DNA from: Nitrobacter sp051912485
Lineage (GTDB): Bacteria; Pseudomonadota; Alphaproteobacteria; Rhizobiales; Xanthobacteraceae
NCBI RefSeq assembly: GCF_051912485.1
Contig: NZ_CP196822.1
Span: forward strand, 1,922,001-1,986,000
Length of the DNA: 64,000 nt
Direction: 5' to 3'
Below are positions 16,338 through 24,295 of this stretch, in pieces. The translations under genes and the position numbers were made by a program. How positions within the stretch are numbered: the first letter of the stretch is position 1; each line of letters starts with the position of its first letter. Under the pieces are notes generated by a model. It made no database searches. It had not been told where the DNA came from and saw only the letters and a program-made list of their open reading frames with translations.

Positions 16338-17822
16338 TTACAGACCGAGCTTGGTCTTGAGCAGATCGTTCACAGCTTGCGGATTGGCCTTGCCGCCGGA
16401 CGCCTTCATCACCTGACCGACGAACCAGCCGATCATCTGCGGCTTATCGCGAACTTGCGCGGCCTTGTCCGGGTTGGCGGCGACGATGTCGTCGACCGCC
16501 TTCTCGATCGCGCCCATGTCGGTGACCTGCCTCATTCCGCGCGCTTCGACCAGCTCCCGCGGGTCACCACCCTCGGTCCAGACGATCTCGAACAGATCCT
16601 TGGCGATCTTGCCGGAGATGGTTCCCTCGCCGATCAGGTCGACGATCGCGGCGAGCTGAGGTGCTGATACCGGCGACGCCGCGATGCCCCGGCTTTCCTT
16701 GTTGAGCCGTCCGAACAGTTCGTTGATGACCCAGTTGGCAGCAAGCTTGCCGTCGCGGCGCGCGTTCGCGAGCCTGGCCAGCACCGCCTCATAGAAGTTG
16801 GCGCTCTCATGCTCGCTGACCAGCACGGACGCATCATATGGCGACAGACCGAAGTCACCGATAAACCGGATCTTCTTCTGGTCCGGCAATTCCGGCAGAT
16901 CGGCCTTCAGCGCCTCGACGAAGCCTTGCGAGAATTCCAGCGGTAGCAGGTCGGGGTCCGGAAAATAGCGATAGTCGTGCGCCTCTTCCTTGGAGCGCAT
17001 CGCACGGGTCTCGCCTTTGTCCGGATCGAACAGCCGGGTTTCCTGGTCGATGCTGCCGCCGTCTTCGAGAATGCCGATCTGGCGCCGCGCCTCGTATTCG
17101 ATCGCCTGACCGATGAAGCGGATGGAATTGACGTTCTTGATCTCGCAGCGGGTACCGAACGGCTCGCCGGGCCGGCGCATCGAGACGTTGACGTCGGCGC
17201 GCAGGCTGCCCTTCTCCATGTCACCGTCGCAGGTACCGAGATAGCGCAGGATCGCCCGCAGTTTTGTCACATAGGCCTTGGCCTGTTCCGACGAGCGCAT
17301 ATCGGGCTTGGATACGATTTCCATCAGCGCTACGCCGGAGCGGTTCAGATCAATCGCGCTCATGTCGGTGTGCTGGTCGTGCAACGACTTGCCGGCGTCC
17401 TGCTCAAGGTGCAGCCGCTCGATGCCCACCGCGATGCTCGCGCCGTCCGCCAGATCGACCACGACCTCGCCCTCGCCGACGATCGGCGACTTGTACTGGC
17501 TGATCTGATAGCCCTGCGGCAGGTCGGGATAGAAATAGTTCTTGCGGTCGAACACCGAGCGCAGGTTGATCTGCGCGTTCAGCCCCAGCCCGGTGCGCAC
17601 GGCCTGCCGGACGCATTCCTCGTTGATGACCGGCAGCATTCCGGGCATCGCCGCATCGACCAGCGAGACGTGGCTGTTGGGCTCGCCGCCGAAGGCGGTC
17701 GAGGCGCCCGAAAACAACTTTGCATTGGATGTGACCTGGGCATGGACTTCAAGCCCGATCACCATCTCCCAGTCGCCGGTGGCGCCCTTGATCAAGTTCG
17801 ACGGTTTGACAGGTGCGTTCAT
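16338..17822 (-). CDS. gatB: Asp-tRNA(Asn)/Glu-tRNA(Gln) amidotransferase subunit B
   Basis: A 494-residue GatB, the subunit that binds the misacylated tRNA and carries the kinase active site of the GatCAB complex, converting Glu-tRNA(Gln) and Asp-tRNA(Asn) into the cognate species. Motifs: WEMVIGLEVHAQV, the conserved FDRKNYFYPDLPQGYQISQY, SLRADVNVSMR, and the C-terminal tail domain (QVRDKPQMIGWFVGQVMK). The start is the ATG at 17822. It is separated from gatA by a patatin lipoprotein gene and a small gene on the same strand. Confidence 0.97.
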   Translation of the reverse strand: MNAPVKPSNLIKGATGDWEMVIGLEVHAQVTSNAKLFSGASTAFGGEPNSHVSLVDAAMPGMLPVINEECVRQAVRTGLGLNAQINLRSVFDRKNYFYPDLPQGYQISQYKSPIVGEGEVVVDLADGASIAVGIERLHLEQDAGKSLHDQHTDMSAIDLNRSGVALMEIVSKPDMRSSEQAKAYVTKLRAILRYLGTCDGDMEKGSLRADVNVSMRRPGEPFGTRCEIKNVNSIRFIGQAIEYEARRQIGILEDGGSIDQETRLFDPDKGETRAMRSKEEAHDYRYFPDPDLLPLEFSQGFVEALKADLPELPDQKKIRFIGDFGLSPYDASVLVSEHESANFYEAVLARLANARRDGKLAANWVINELFGRLNKESRGIAASPVSAPQLAAIVDLIGEGTISGKIAKDLFEIVWTEGGDPRELVEARGMRQVTDMGAIEKAVDDIVAANPDKAAQVRDKPQMIGWFVGQVMKASGGKANPQAVNDLLKTKLGL

Positions 17823-17897
17823 GCGCGGCTTTTACCCCGGGGATTGCGACGGGAAAACCCCCGTCAGGATCAATTGAGTCGGCAAGCTCGGGCTTGC

Positions 17898-19280
17898 TCA
17901 CATGCTGCCGGCAAACGCGCGGAATACAGAGCTCGCCCGCAGCGCATCGCGACCGGCGGCGATCACGTCGTCCACCTGCTGCGGCGGCAGATGGAAGCGG
18001 GTCGGAACGGTTTCCAGGCTGGCAGCGCGCGCGGGATCGAGCTGATCGAAACCGATCCTCCCCACGAACAGTTTCAGGTCGCGACAATTCCAACCCGGAC
18101 GCGCGCCGTACCGGGCACGGTCCGCAGCCGACAGGCCGCAGCGCCAGTGGATCAGCGCTGCCTGCCAATCACCCATGGTACGCTCGAACGCGGTGTAGCC
18201 CGCGCCGACGCTGGCATCGATGGCGGTATCCGCCGCTGCCTTGACCAGATCAACGCCGTTCGGACCTTCCACGGTATTGATCCAGTTCCCTGCAACTCCG
18301 GTTTTGGCATCTATTACCAGAAACAGCCCGCGCCGAAGTTTGACGGCCCGCTCCGGCGATAGTGGATCGTAGGGCGTGCTCGCCGACAGCCGCGCGATGG
18401 TGAAGCCGGACAAGCCATAGTTGTCGACCAGGCCACCGTCGAGCAGCTTGATGTAGGGAATTTCGCCGTCGTGATAACGGCTGACCGCTTTCGCAAACGC
18501 GCTCAGCATCGGCGGCGCGTTGCGATCGTCGCGCGCTTTGACGATCCATGCCGGCAGCGGATCGTTGCACCGGCCGGGAAAAGTCTGAATCACCACCGGC
18601 GCAAACGCAACGGGCACCGCAGCCGACGGCGCAACCGCATTCGCCAGCGGATAAGACGCGAGGTCGCTGCACATCGCCCGGAACGCAGTCACGCCGAAGA
18701 CGAAGGGCGTGCGATTATAGATGTCGGAGGCGTTGATCCACACCCGCGGACGCACCGTCTTGCGAAGATCGGCGAAGGTCGCGCCATGAAACAGATTGGC
18801 GTCGAGCCAGCGCGGCAGGCCACGGGAGTCATTGATTCCGCCGGCAAACGCCTTGCTCAAGGTCGCGAGGTTGAGGTCGGTTTGGAGCCCCTCCTCGGCA
18901 TTGCGCAGCAGGAACTTTTCGCGGAAGTCGGCCAGCGCCGCACGCTTGCGCAACCCATAATATGCGGCCGTCACCGACCCTCCGGACACTCCGGAAATAA
19001 AATCGAGCCGATCAAGCATCGCCGCGCCGCCGCCGCGCACCGGCGTCTGCGCCATTGCTTCCAACACACCGAAGGAAAAGGCCGCGGCCCGTGTGCCTCC
19101 GCCAGAGAACGACAGCCCAACCAGGTCGTCATCGACCGCCGCCCGCTCCTCAACTTTTTCGTGAAGCTGGCCCGCGAGATCGGCGCTGCTGCCCGGCTGA
19201 TTGACCGGCGCATTCTGGATCGATGCGCAACCAAGCAACACCGCGCCCAATCCGATGACGGCAAATGCTGCTGAACGCAT
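17898..19280 (-). CDS. Patatin-like phospholipase lipoprotein
   Basis: A 460-residue patatin-family lipase predicted to be membrane-anchored. The start at 19280 gives a lipoprotein signal (MRSAAFAVIGLGAVLLGCAS, lipobox Cys18). The oxyanion motif GGGTRA (about 60-65), the nucleophile elbow GVSGGS (Ser99) and the DGG motif (Asp281, LLDGGLVDNYG) form the Ser-Asp dyad. It should hydrolyse phospholipid or acyl esters at the envelope. It sits between gatA and gatB, 75 bases upstream of gatB. The frame extends upstream to 19466 but without coding character. There is no obvious functional link to tRNA amidation. Confidence 0.88.
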   Translation of the reverse strand: MRSAAFAVIGLGAVLLGCASIQNAPVNQPGSSADLAGQLHEKVEERAAVDDDLVGLSFSGGGTRAAAFSFGVLEAMAQTPVRGGGAAMLDRLDFISGVSGGSVTAAYYGLRKRAALADFREKFLLRNAEEGLQTDLNLATLSKAFAGGINDSRGLPRWLDANLFHGATFADLRKTVRPRVWINASDIYNRTPFVFGVTAFRAMCSDLASYPLANAVAPSAAVPVAFAPVVIQTFPGRCNDPLPAWIVKARDDRNAPPMLSAFAKAVSRYHDGEIPYIKLLDGGLVDNYGLSGFTIARLSASTPYDPLSPERAVKLRRGLFLVIDAKTGVAGNWINTVEGPNGVDLVKAAADTAIDASVGAGYTAFERTMGDWQAALIHWRCGLSAADRARYGARPGWNCRDLKLFVGRIGFDQLDPARAASLETVPTRFHLPPQQVDDVIAAGRDALRASSVFRAFAGSM

Positions 19281-19369
19281 GGTCGTGCAATGCCCTGCCA
19301 ATGTCGCCAAAGACGCGAACGGCTGAAATGAGGTGCTGGCTGACGAACGATCCGCGCCGCGCCGCGCCG

Positions 19370-19672
19370 TTAACCGCCCCCGCCGCCCAGCAACTCCGCG
19401 ACGATTTGCCCCCATTCTTCCTCGGACGAATTTTTCGCAAACGGCTTGTCCGCGCGGCGATACCAATAGGCGGCGTTGCCGATCTCGCGCCCCTCAAACC
19501 GATGCAGGTAGGCGTGCACCCAGGCGGCCTCCGAACCCACCACCGGCTGCACGAGGACGTGCGCCTTGTTCCAGTCTCCCTTGGCGGCCCACCACATTGC
19601 TGCGAGCGGCACCGAAACGCCCTGTGGCGGCTCCGCATTCGTCAAGCTGGCTTTGAAAGCATCCGGTGTCAC
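19370..19672 (-). CDS. Small conserved-looking protein in the gat operon
   Basis: About 100 residues, containing SVPLAAMWWAAKGDWNKAHVLVQ and VHAYLHRFEGREIGNAAYWYRRA, a Trp/Ala-rich helical pattern with a glycine-rich end. No named family is recognised. The likely start is GTG at 19672, seven bases from a GGAGG that lies inside the end of gatA. It gives a GTGA overlap with the gatA stop, a strong sign of translational coupling. Alternatives are the GTG and TTG one and two codons upstream. Confidence 0.72.
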   Translation of the reverse strand: MTPDAFKASLTNAEPPQGVSVPLAAMWWAAKGDWNKAHVLVQPVVGSEAAWVHAYLHRFEGREIGNAAYWYRRADKPFAKNSSEEEWGQIVAELLGGGGG

Positions 19673-21144
19673 CACCAAACCTCCGGCGTAAAACGGCCTG
19701 CCGCCTGCTCGATGATCTCGCCAAGAGAAAGGAGCGCCTCTTCATCGAACGGACGGCCGATCAGTTGTAGCCCAAGCGGCAACCCTTGCGCATCTTTGCC
19801 GGCGGGCACAGCCAGGCCCGGCAGGCCCGCCATGTTCGCCGTCACCGTGAAGATGTCATTGAGATACATCTCGATCGGATCGGAGCCGGCTTTCTCGCCG
19901 ATGCCGAAGGCGGCGGACGGCGTCGCGGGAGTCAGGATCGCGTCGATACCGGCAGCATAGCAATCCTCGAAATCCTTCTTGATCAAGGTGCGAACCTTTT
20001 GCGCACGGAGGTAATAGGCGTCGTAGTAGCCTGCGGACAAAACATAGGTGCCGATCATAATACGACGGCGGACCTCCGCGCCAAAGCCCTTCGCACGCGT
20101 ATTTTCATACATTTCGACAATGTTGCGCCCCTCGGCGCGGGCGCCGTAACGGACGCCATCGTAGCGCGCGAGGTTGGACGACGCCTCGGCGGGCGCGACG
20201 ATGTAGTAGGCGGGCAGCGCGTATTTCGTATGCGGCAGCGATACCTCAACCAGCTCGGCGCCCGCGGCTTTCAGCCACTCGGCGCCTTGCGTCCACAGCT
20301 TTTCGATTTCAGCTGGCGCGCCGTCGAGCCGATACTCTTTCGGGATTCCGATCTTCATTCCCTTCACGGATTTACCGATCGCGGCTTCATAATCGGGCAC
20401 CGCACGATCGACCGAGGTTGTATCCTTCGGGTCGTGGCCAGCCATCGAGCGCATCAGGATCGCGGCGTCGCGCACGGTGCGCGCGATCGGCCCAGCCTGA
20501 TCGAGCGACGACGCAAACGCGACGATGCCCCAGCGCGAGCAGCGTCCGTAGGTCGGCTTGATGCCGACCGTGCCGGTGAAGGCGGCGGGCTGACGGATCG
20601 AGCCGCCGGTATCGGTCGCGGTCGCGCCCAGACACAATCCCGCGGCAACAGCCGAGGCGGACCCACCCGATGAGCCACCGGGGACCAGCTTTGCATCGGA
20701 CCCCTGCCGCCGCCACGGGTTGACCACGGGGCCGAAGCGCGAGGTCTCGTTCGACGAGCCCATCGCGAATTCGTCGTTGTTGAGCTTGCCAAGCATCACG
20801 GCGCCATCGCGCCAGAGCTGCGACGTCACGGTGGATTCATAGGGCGGCTTGAAATCATCGAGAATATGCGAACATGCCGTAGTCCGCGCGCCTTCCGTCG
20901 CGAACAGATCCTTGACGCCGAGCGGAAGACCGTTAAGTGGTCCGCCCTCGCCTTTGGCGATCCGCATGTCGGCCTCGCGCGCCATCGCCCTCGCCTGCTC
21001 CGGCGTCTCCAACACATAGGCGTTCAGCACACGCGCACGTTCGATCGCCGCGAGATGTGCGTCGGTCAATTCGAGCGCCGTGAATGATTTGTTCGCGAGG
21101 CCGTCACGGGCCTCGGCCAGCGTGAGCGAAGTCAGGTCCGTCAT
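19669..21144 (-). CDS. gatA: Asp-tRNA(Asn)/Glu-tRNA(Gln) amidotransferase subunit A
   Basis: A 491-residue amidase-signature enzyme, the glutaminase subunit of GatCAB, delivering ammonia to GatB. The Ser-cisSer-Lys triad is visible: Lys78 in GVKDLF, Ser158 in PGGSSGGSASA, and the nucleophile Ser182 in TDTGGSIRQPAA. The ATG at 21144 overlaps the stop of the small upstream gene (ATGA), and its own stop overlaps the next small gene, so translation is coupled across three genes. Length is normal. Confidence 0.97.
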   Translation of the reverse strand: MTDLTSLTLAEARDGLANKSFTALELTDAHLAAIERARVLNAYVLETPEQARAMAREADMRIAKGEGGPLNGLPLGVKDLFATEGARTTACSHILDDFKPPYESTVTSQLWRDGAVMLGKLNNDEFAMGSSNETSRFGPVVNPWRRQGSDAKLVPGGSSGGSASAVAAGLCLGATATDTGGSIRQPAAFTGTVGIKPTYGRCSRWGIVAFASSLDQAGPIARTVRDAAILMRSMAGHDPKDTTSVDRAVPDYEAAIGKSVKGMKIGIPKEYRLDGAPAEIEKLWTQGAEWLKAAGAELVEVSLPHTKYALPAYYIVAPAEASSNLARYDGVRYGARAEGRNIVEMYENTRAKGFGAEVRRRIMIGTYVLSAGYYDAYYLRAQKVRTLIKKDFEDCYAAGIDAILTPATPSAAFGIGEKAGSDPIEMYLNDIFTVTANMAGLPGLAVPAGKDAQGLPLGLQLIGRPFDEEALLSLGEIIEQAAGRFTPEVWW

Positions 21145-21347
21145 TTAACAACCGCGCTGCAAAAGAATGGCGATAGCGTCCTGTCGTTCCTGGGATCAGC
21201 GGCTCTCATTTTGTCGGCCGCCTGGAGCTTGTCGAGAACAGCCTCCATGGCCTTGTCCAGATCGGCAGTGTCGCCCTGACGCTCCATGGCGTCGAGGTAA
21301 TCCATATAGGCCCGATAGGCCGTTTCATCGCCGCAGAGCAGACACAT
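21141..21347 (-). CDS. 68-residue protein between gatC and gatA
   Basis: Starts MCLLCGDETAYRAYMDYLDAM and continues with a charged helical segment (DLDKAMEAVLDKLQAADKMR). The N-terminal CLLCGD pair could bind a metal, but two cysteines alone would not form a full site in a monomer. It begins 14 bases after the gatC stop and overlaps the gatA start by four bases (ATGA). The tight spacing supports a real gene. Function is unknown; placement suggests a link to GatCAB or simply hitch-hiking. Confidence 0.78.
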   Translation of the reverse strand: MCLLCGDETAYRAYMDYLDAMERQGDTADLDKAMEAVLDKLQAADKMRAADPRNDRTLSPFFCSAVVK

Positions 21348-21361
21348 GGGTTCAAAACCTG

Positions 21362-21649
21362 TTATTCGACGACCTTCGGCACCAGAAAGAAGTGGTCATC
21401 CGTCACCGGCGCGTTTGCGACGATCTTGTCGGCGATCTCGCCTTCATTCACCACGTCAGCCCGTTTTTTCATCTCCATCGGCGTCACCGACGTCATCGGT
21501 TCGACGCCATCGACGTTCACTTCCTGCAATTGCTCAACGAATGCGAGGATCGCATTCAGTTCGTCCTGCAGGTGGGGAACCTCGGCGTCATCGACCGCAA
21601 TGCGCGCGAGATGCGCGATGCGGCGGACAGTAACGGCATCGACCGACAT
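21362..21649 (-). CDS. gatC: Asp-tRNA(Asn)/Glu-tRNA(Gln) amidotransferase subunit C
   Basis: A 95-residue GatC, the small stabilising subunit that wraps around GatA. Family features: MSVDAVTVRRIAHLARIAVD, LQDELNAILAFVEQLQEVNVDGVEPM, and the C-terminal NAPVTDDHFFLVPKVVE. First gene of the gat operon on the minus strand; the promoter should lie between 21650 and 21755. Confidence 0.96.
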   Translation of the reverse strand: MSVDAVTVRRIAHLARIAVDDAEVPHLQDELNAILAFVEQLQEVNVDGVEPMTSVTPMEMKKRADVVNEGEIADKIVANAPVTDDHFFLVPKVVE

Positions 21650-21755
21650 AATGCAGGGCCTCGCAGGGGTGTGTAAGGTTTGTCACCCAACAAACGTTAC
21701 GCCGTATAGCAGACCCGCCTTTCGCGCCGCAACCGCACACTATTGCTCTTACAAC

Positions 21756-22826
21756 CTACAAGACACTCAACCTCTTCAACGCGTCCCCCGCCAGCGCGCG
21801 GGTCAGTTCTGCCGCCCGCATCTCGCGGCCGAGCCGGACCGCCTGTCCGGCCCAAAGGTTCGTGAAATCCGGCTTGCCCTGTTTCTCGGCCACCGCCTTG
21901 AGCGGCGCAAAAGCGGCGGCCGCATGCGGAAATGCCGGCGCATCCGGCGAGACCGGCCCCACTTCGCGCATCACCCGGTTGGCAATTCCGCGTGCCGGAC
22001 GTCCGGTCATAATGTTGGTGATGACTGTCGACTCGTCGCCCGCGGTCGCGAGCGCGGCACGACCGAGCACTGATACCTTCGATTCCGGACACCGCAGATA
22101 GGCCGTGCCGATTTGCACGCCGGCCGCGCCGAGCGCGAATGCGGCCGCAATGCCGCGGCCATCGGCGACACCGCCCGCAGCGATGATCGGCACGCGCACC
22201 ACATCCGCCATTTGCGGCACGAGTGCGAAAAGTCCCGGCTGCGCGGCGATGTTGTCAGTCAGAAACATGCTGCGGTGACCGCCCGCCTCCGCGCCTTGCG
22301 CGATGATGGCATCGACGCCGTTTTCCTCCAGCCACACCGCCTCACGCACGATGGTAGCGCAGCCGACCACAACCGCACCGGTCGCCTTGACCCGATCGAG
22401 CAACGGCCTGTCCGGCAGTCCGAAATGGAAGCTGACCACCTCCGGCTTCATGTCCTCGACAACTTCGCACATGGCCGCGTCGAACGGGGCGCGGTTGGCG
22501 GGGGCGGTCGGGACCGAAGGATCGAGACCCAACTCTTTATAATAAGCGCCAAGCCGCATCCGCCATCCGGCGTCACGCTGCGGATCGGCAGCCACCGCGC
22601 GATGGACGAAGAAGTTCATGTTGAGCGGCACCTTGACCCGCTGCCTGATGATGCCGACCTGCTCGCGGACCTTGTCGGGTGACAGCATCGCGCACGGCAA
22701 CGACCCCAAGGCGCCACCCTCGGCCGCTCCGATGACGAGGTCAGCGTCCATGATGCCCGCCATCGGCGCTTGAACGATAGGAAATTCGATTCCAAAGAGA
22801 TCAATGAGTTTGCGGTCGGGCCACAT
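21756..22826 (-). CDS. Nitronate monooxygenase / 2-nitropropane dioxygenase-like flavoprotein
   Basis: A 356-residue FMN TIM-barrel oxidoreductase. Motifs: PIVQAPMAGI at the N-terminus, IIAQGAEAGGHRS, and IIAAGGVADGRGIAAAFALGAAGVQIGT, the phosphate-binding loop for FMN. Family members oxidise nitronates such as propionate 3-nitronate, protecting against nitro toxins; some are NADH:quinone reductases instead, and the sequence alone does not separate these. Monocistronic, divergent from ruvX. Confidence 0.88.
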   Translation of the reverse strand: MWPDRKLIDLFGIEFPIVQAPMAGIMDADLVIGAAEGGALGSLPCAMLSPDKVREQVGIIRQRVKVPLNMNFFVHRAVAADPQRDAGWRMRLGAYYKELGLDPSVPTAPANRAPFDAAMCEVVEDMKPEVVSFHFGLPDRPLLDRVKATGAVVVGCATIVREAVWLEENGVDAIIAQGAEAGGHRSMFLTDNIAAQPGLFALVPQMADVVRVPIIAAGGVADGRGIAAAFALGAAGVQIGTAYLRCPESKVSVLGRAALATAGDESTVITNIMTGRPARGIANRVMREVGPVSPDAPAFPHAAAAFAPLKAVAEKQGKPDFTNLWAGQAVRLGREMRAAELTRALAGDALKRLSVL

Positions 22827-22953
22827 GGTCTTCCCATTTGCGAGTGATTATTGGCTCGCGCCCTAGCATATCGGCACGCAAGGGGCCTATTGTCTCAGCC
22901 CAGTGTTTCGTAGCGCCATTTTGCCAGGCTTGTCTCGCGTGTTATGCGAAGCC

Positions 22954-23442
22954 ATGCCTGCATCAATCCTGCCCTTGATCGACGCTGTCGCACGCTGGCC
23001 CGAGCGCGGGGCCCTCGTAGGCCTCGACCTCGGTACCAAGACCATCGGTGTCGCGGTGTCCGATCCGGATCGCCGCCTCGCCACCGGCGTCGAGACGGTT
23101 CAACGCAAGACATTTACCGCAGATGCCGCGCGGCTGCTTGCGATTGCGGGCGAGCGCAGTGCCGTGGGTTTCGTGCTCGGTCTGCCGATCAACATGGACG
23201 GCAGCGAAGGGCCGCGCGCGCAATCAACCCGTGCTTTCGCGCGCAATCTGGCAAAGCTCACCGATCTTGCCATCGGGTTGTGGGACGAACGGCTCTCGAC
23301 GGTCGCCGTCGAGCGCGAACTGATCGGAATGGACATGAGCCGCGCAAAACGCGCGAAGGTCATCGACGAGCATGCCGCGATCTTCATCCTGCAGGGCGCG
23401 CTCGACCGGCTGGCGGTGCGGCGGGCCTCGGGAACGGACTGA
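22954..23442 (+). CDS. ruvX: Putative Holliday junction resolvase / pre-16S rRNA nuclease (YqgF/RuvX)
   Basis: A 162-residue RNase H-fold protein. The catalytic acidic start GLDLGTKTIGVAVSD (first Asp at residue 25), FVLGLPINMDGSEGPRAQ, LWDERLSTVAVERELI and the terminal DEHAAIFILQGALD are diagnostic of YqgF. Family members mature the 5' end of 16S rRNA and were first predicted as Holliday junction resolvases. The start is the ATG at 22954; the upstream extension is not conserved. Convergent with the CPBP protease gene. Confidence 0.93.
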   Translation: MPASILPLIDAVARWPERGALVGLDLGTKTIGVAVSDPDRRLATGVETVQRKTFTADAARLLAIAGERSAVGFVLGLPINMDGSEGPRAQSTRAFARNLAKLTDLAIGLWDERLSTVAVERELIGMDMSRAKRAKVIDEHAAIFILQGALDRLAVRRASGTD

Positions 23443-23475
23443 GTACGCAGCCGGGGCGGGTCGCGCGGGCGCCGA

Positions 23476-24255
23476 TCACGACTGGCCGGAGATCCACAGT
23501 GTCTGCAGCGTCGCCGCGAGATTGTTGAGGCCGTGCAGGATCACGGTCAACCAGATCGATCCGCTGCGATAGCGCAGGTAGCCGAACAGCAGGCCAATCG
23601 AAAAGACCTCGGCGAAGAAGAACAAGTCATATTGCAGATGCATCGCGGTCCACATCAGCGACGACAGTACGATGGCGCCGGTGGGCCGCAGGACCGACTC
23701 CGACCACCCGCGATAAAGGAATCCGCGCGTCAGGAGTTCCTCGGTGAGCGGCGCCACCACGCAAAATGCAACGACCAGAAGCCACAGCGCGCTCTCAGCC
23801 CGCGCCGATTTCATCACACCCACCATGAATTCCGCCGAGGACTCCCGTCCTATCGCATAGAACACGCCCTCCCATCCCATGACGAGCGCGACCAGAGCGA
23901 CGATACCGAGCAGCAGATAGCGCCACGAGGGCCAACGCAGCGCGAGATAATCGGCGAACGGCACCCGCGACAGCCGGATCGCGATCCAGAGCGCGAGCAA
24001 GGCCGTCGGCAGTCCCATGACCACCGACAGCGCGACCGTCAGGCCGTTTCCGGCCAGTTCCGCGACTTTGTCGAAACTAAATGGCGCGTGATCGATGATC
24101 AGGAAATAAGCCAGGACCGAAAGTTGCCCGGCAAACATCGCCGCGAACACCGCGATACCCCACAGGCTGGTGCCTATGAATTTCCAGGCTTGCGGCGGAT
24201 GCGGTGCAGCAGGTAGCGGGGGTGGCGCCAAAGGATCACTGTCAGGTGTGCTCAT
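23476..24255 (-). CDS. CPBP-family intramembrane metalloprotease
   Basis: A 259-residue membrane protein of the CAAX-protease and bacteriocin-processing (CPBP/Abi) family. A proline-rich N-terminus is followed by about seven hydrophobic segments. The active-site motifs are all present: TEELLTRGFLYRG (Glu172-Glu173, Arg177), His206 in MWTAMHLQYD and His241 in ILHGLNN. The start is the ATG at 24255 (MSTPDSDPLA). Bacterial members process membrane peptides or confer immunity to bacteriocins; the substrate here is unknown. Its stop is 33 bases from that of ruvX. Confidence 0.9.
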   Translation of the reverse strand: MSTPDSDPLAPPPLPAAPHPPQAWKFIGTSLWGIAVFAAMFAGQLSVLAYFLIIDHAPFSFDKVAELAGNGLTVALSVVMGLPTALLALWIAIRLSRVPFADYLALRWPSWRYLLLGIVALVALVMGWEGVFYAIGRESSAEFMVGVMKSARAESALWLLVVAFCVVAPLTEELLTRGFLYRGWSESVLRPTGAIVLSSLMWTAMHLQYDLFFFAEVFSIGLLFGYLRYRSGSIWLTVILHGLNNLAATLQTLWISGQS

Positions 24256-24295
24256 GGCGGCACTCTGGTCGGCATTCCTTACCAAACCGTGGGAT

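Noticed and set aside
16977..18362. 461-codon plus-strand open frame
   Set aside because: Antisense shadow of gatB and the patatin gene.
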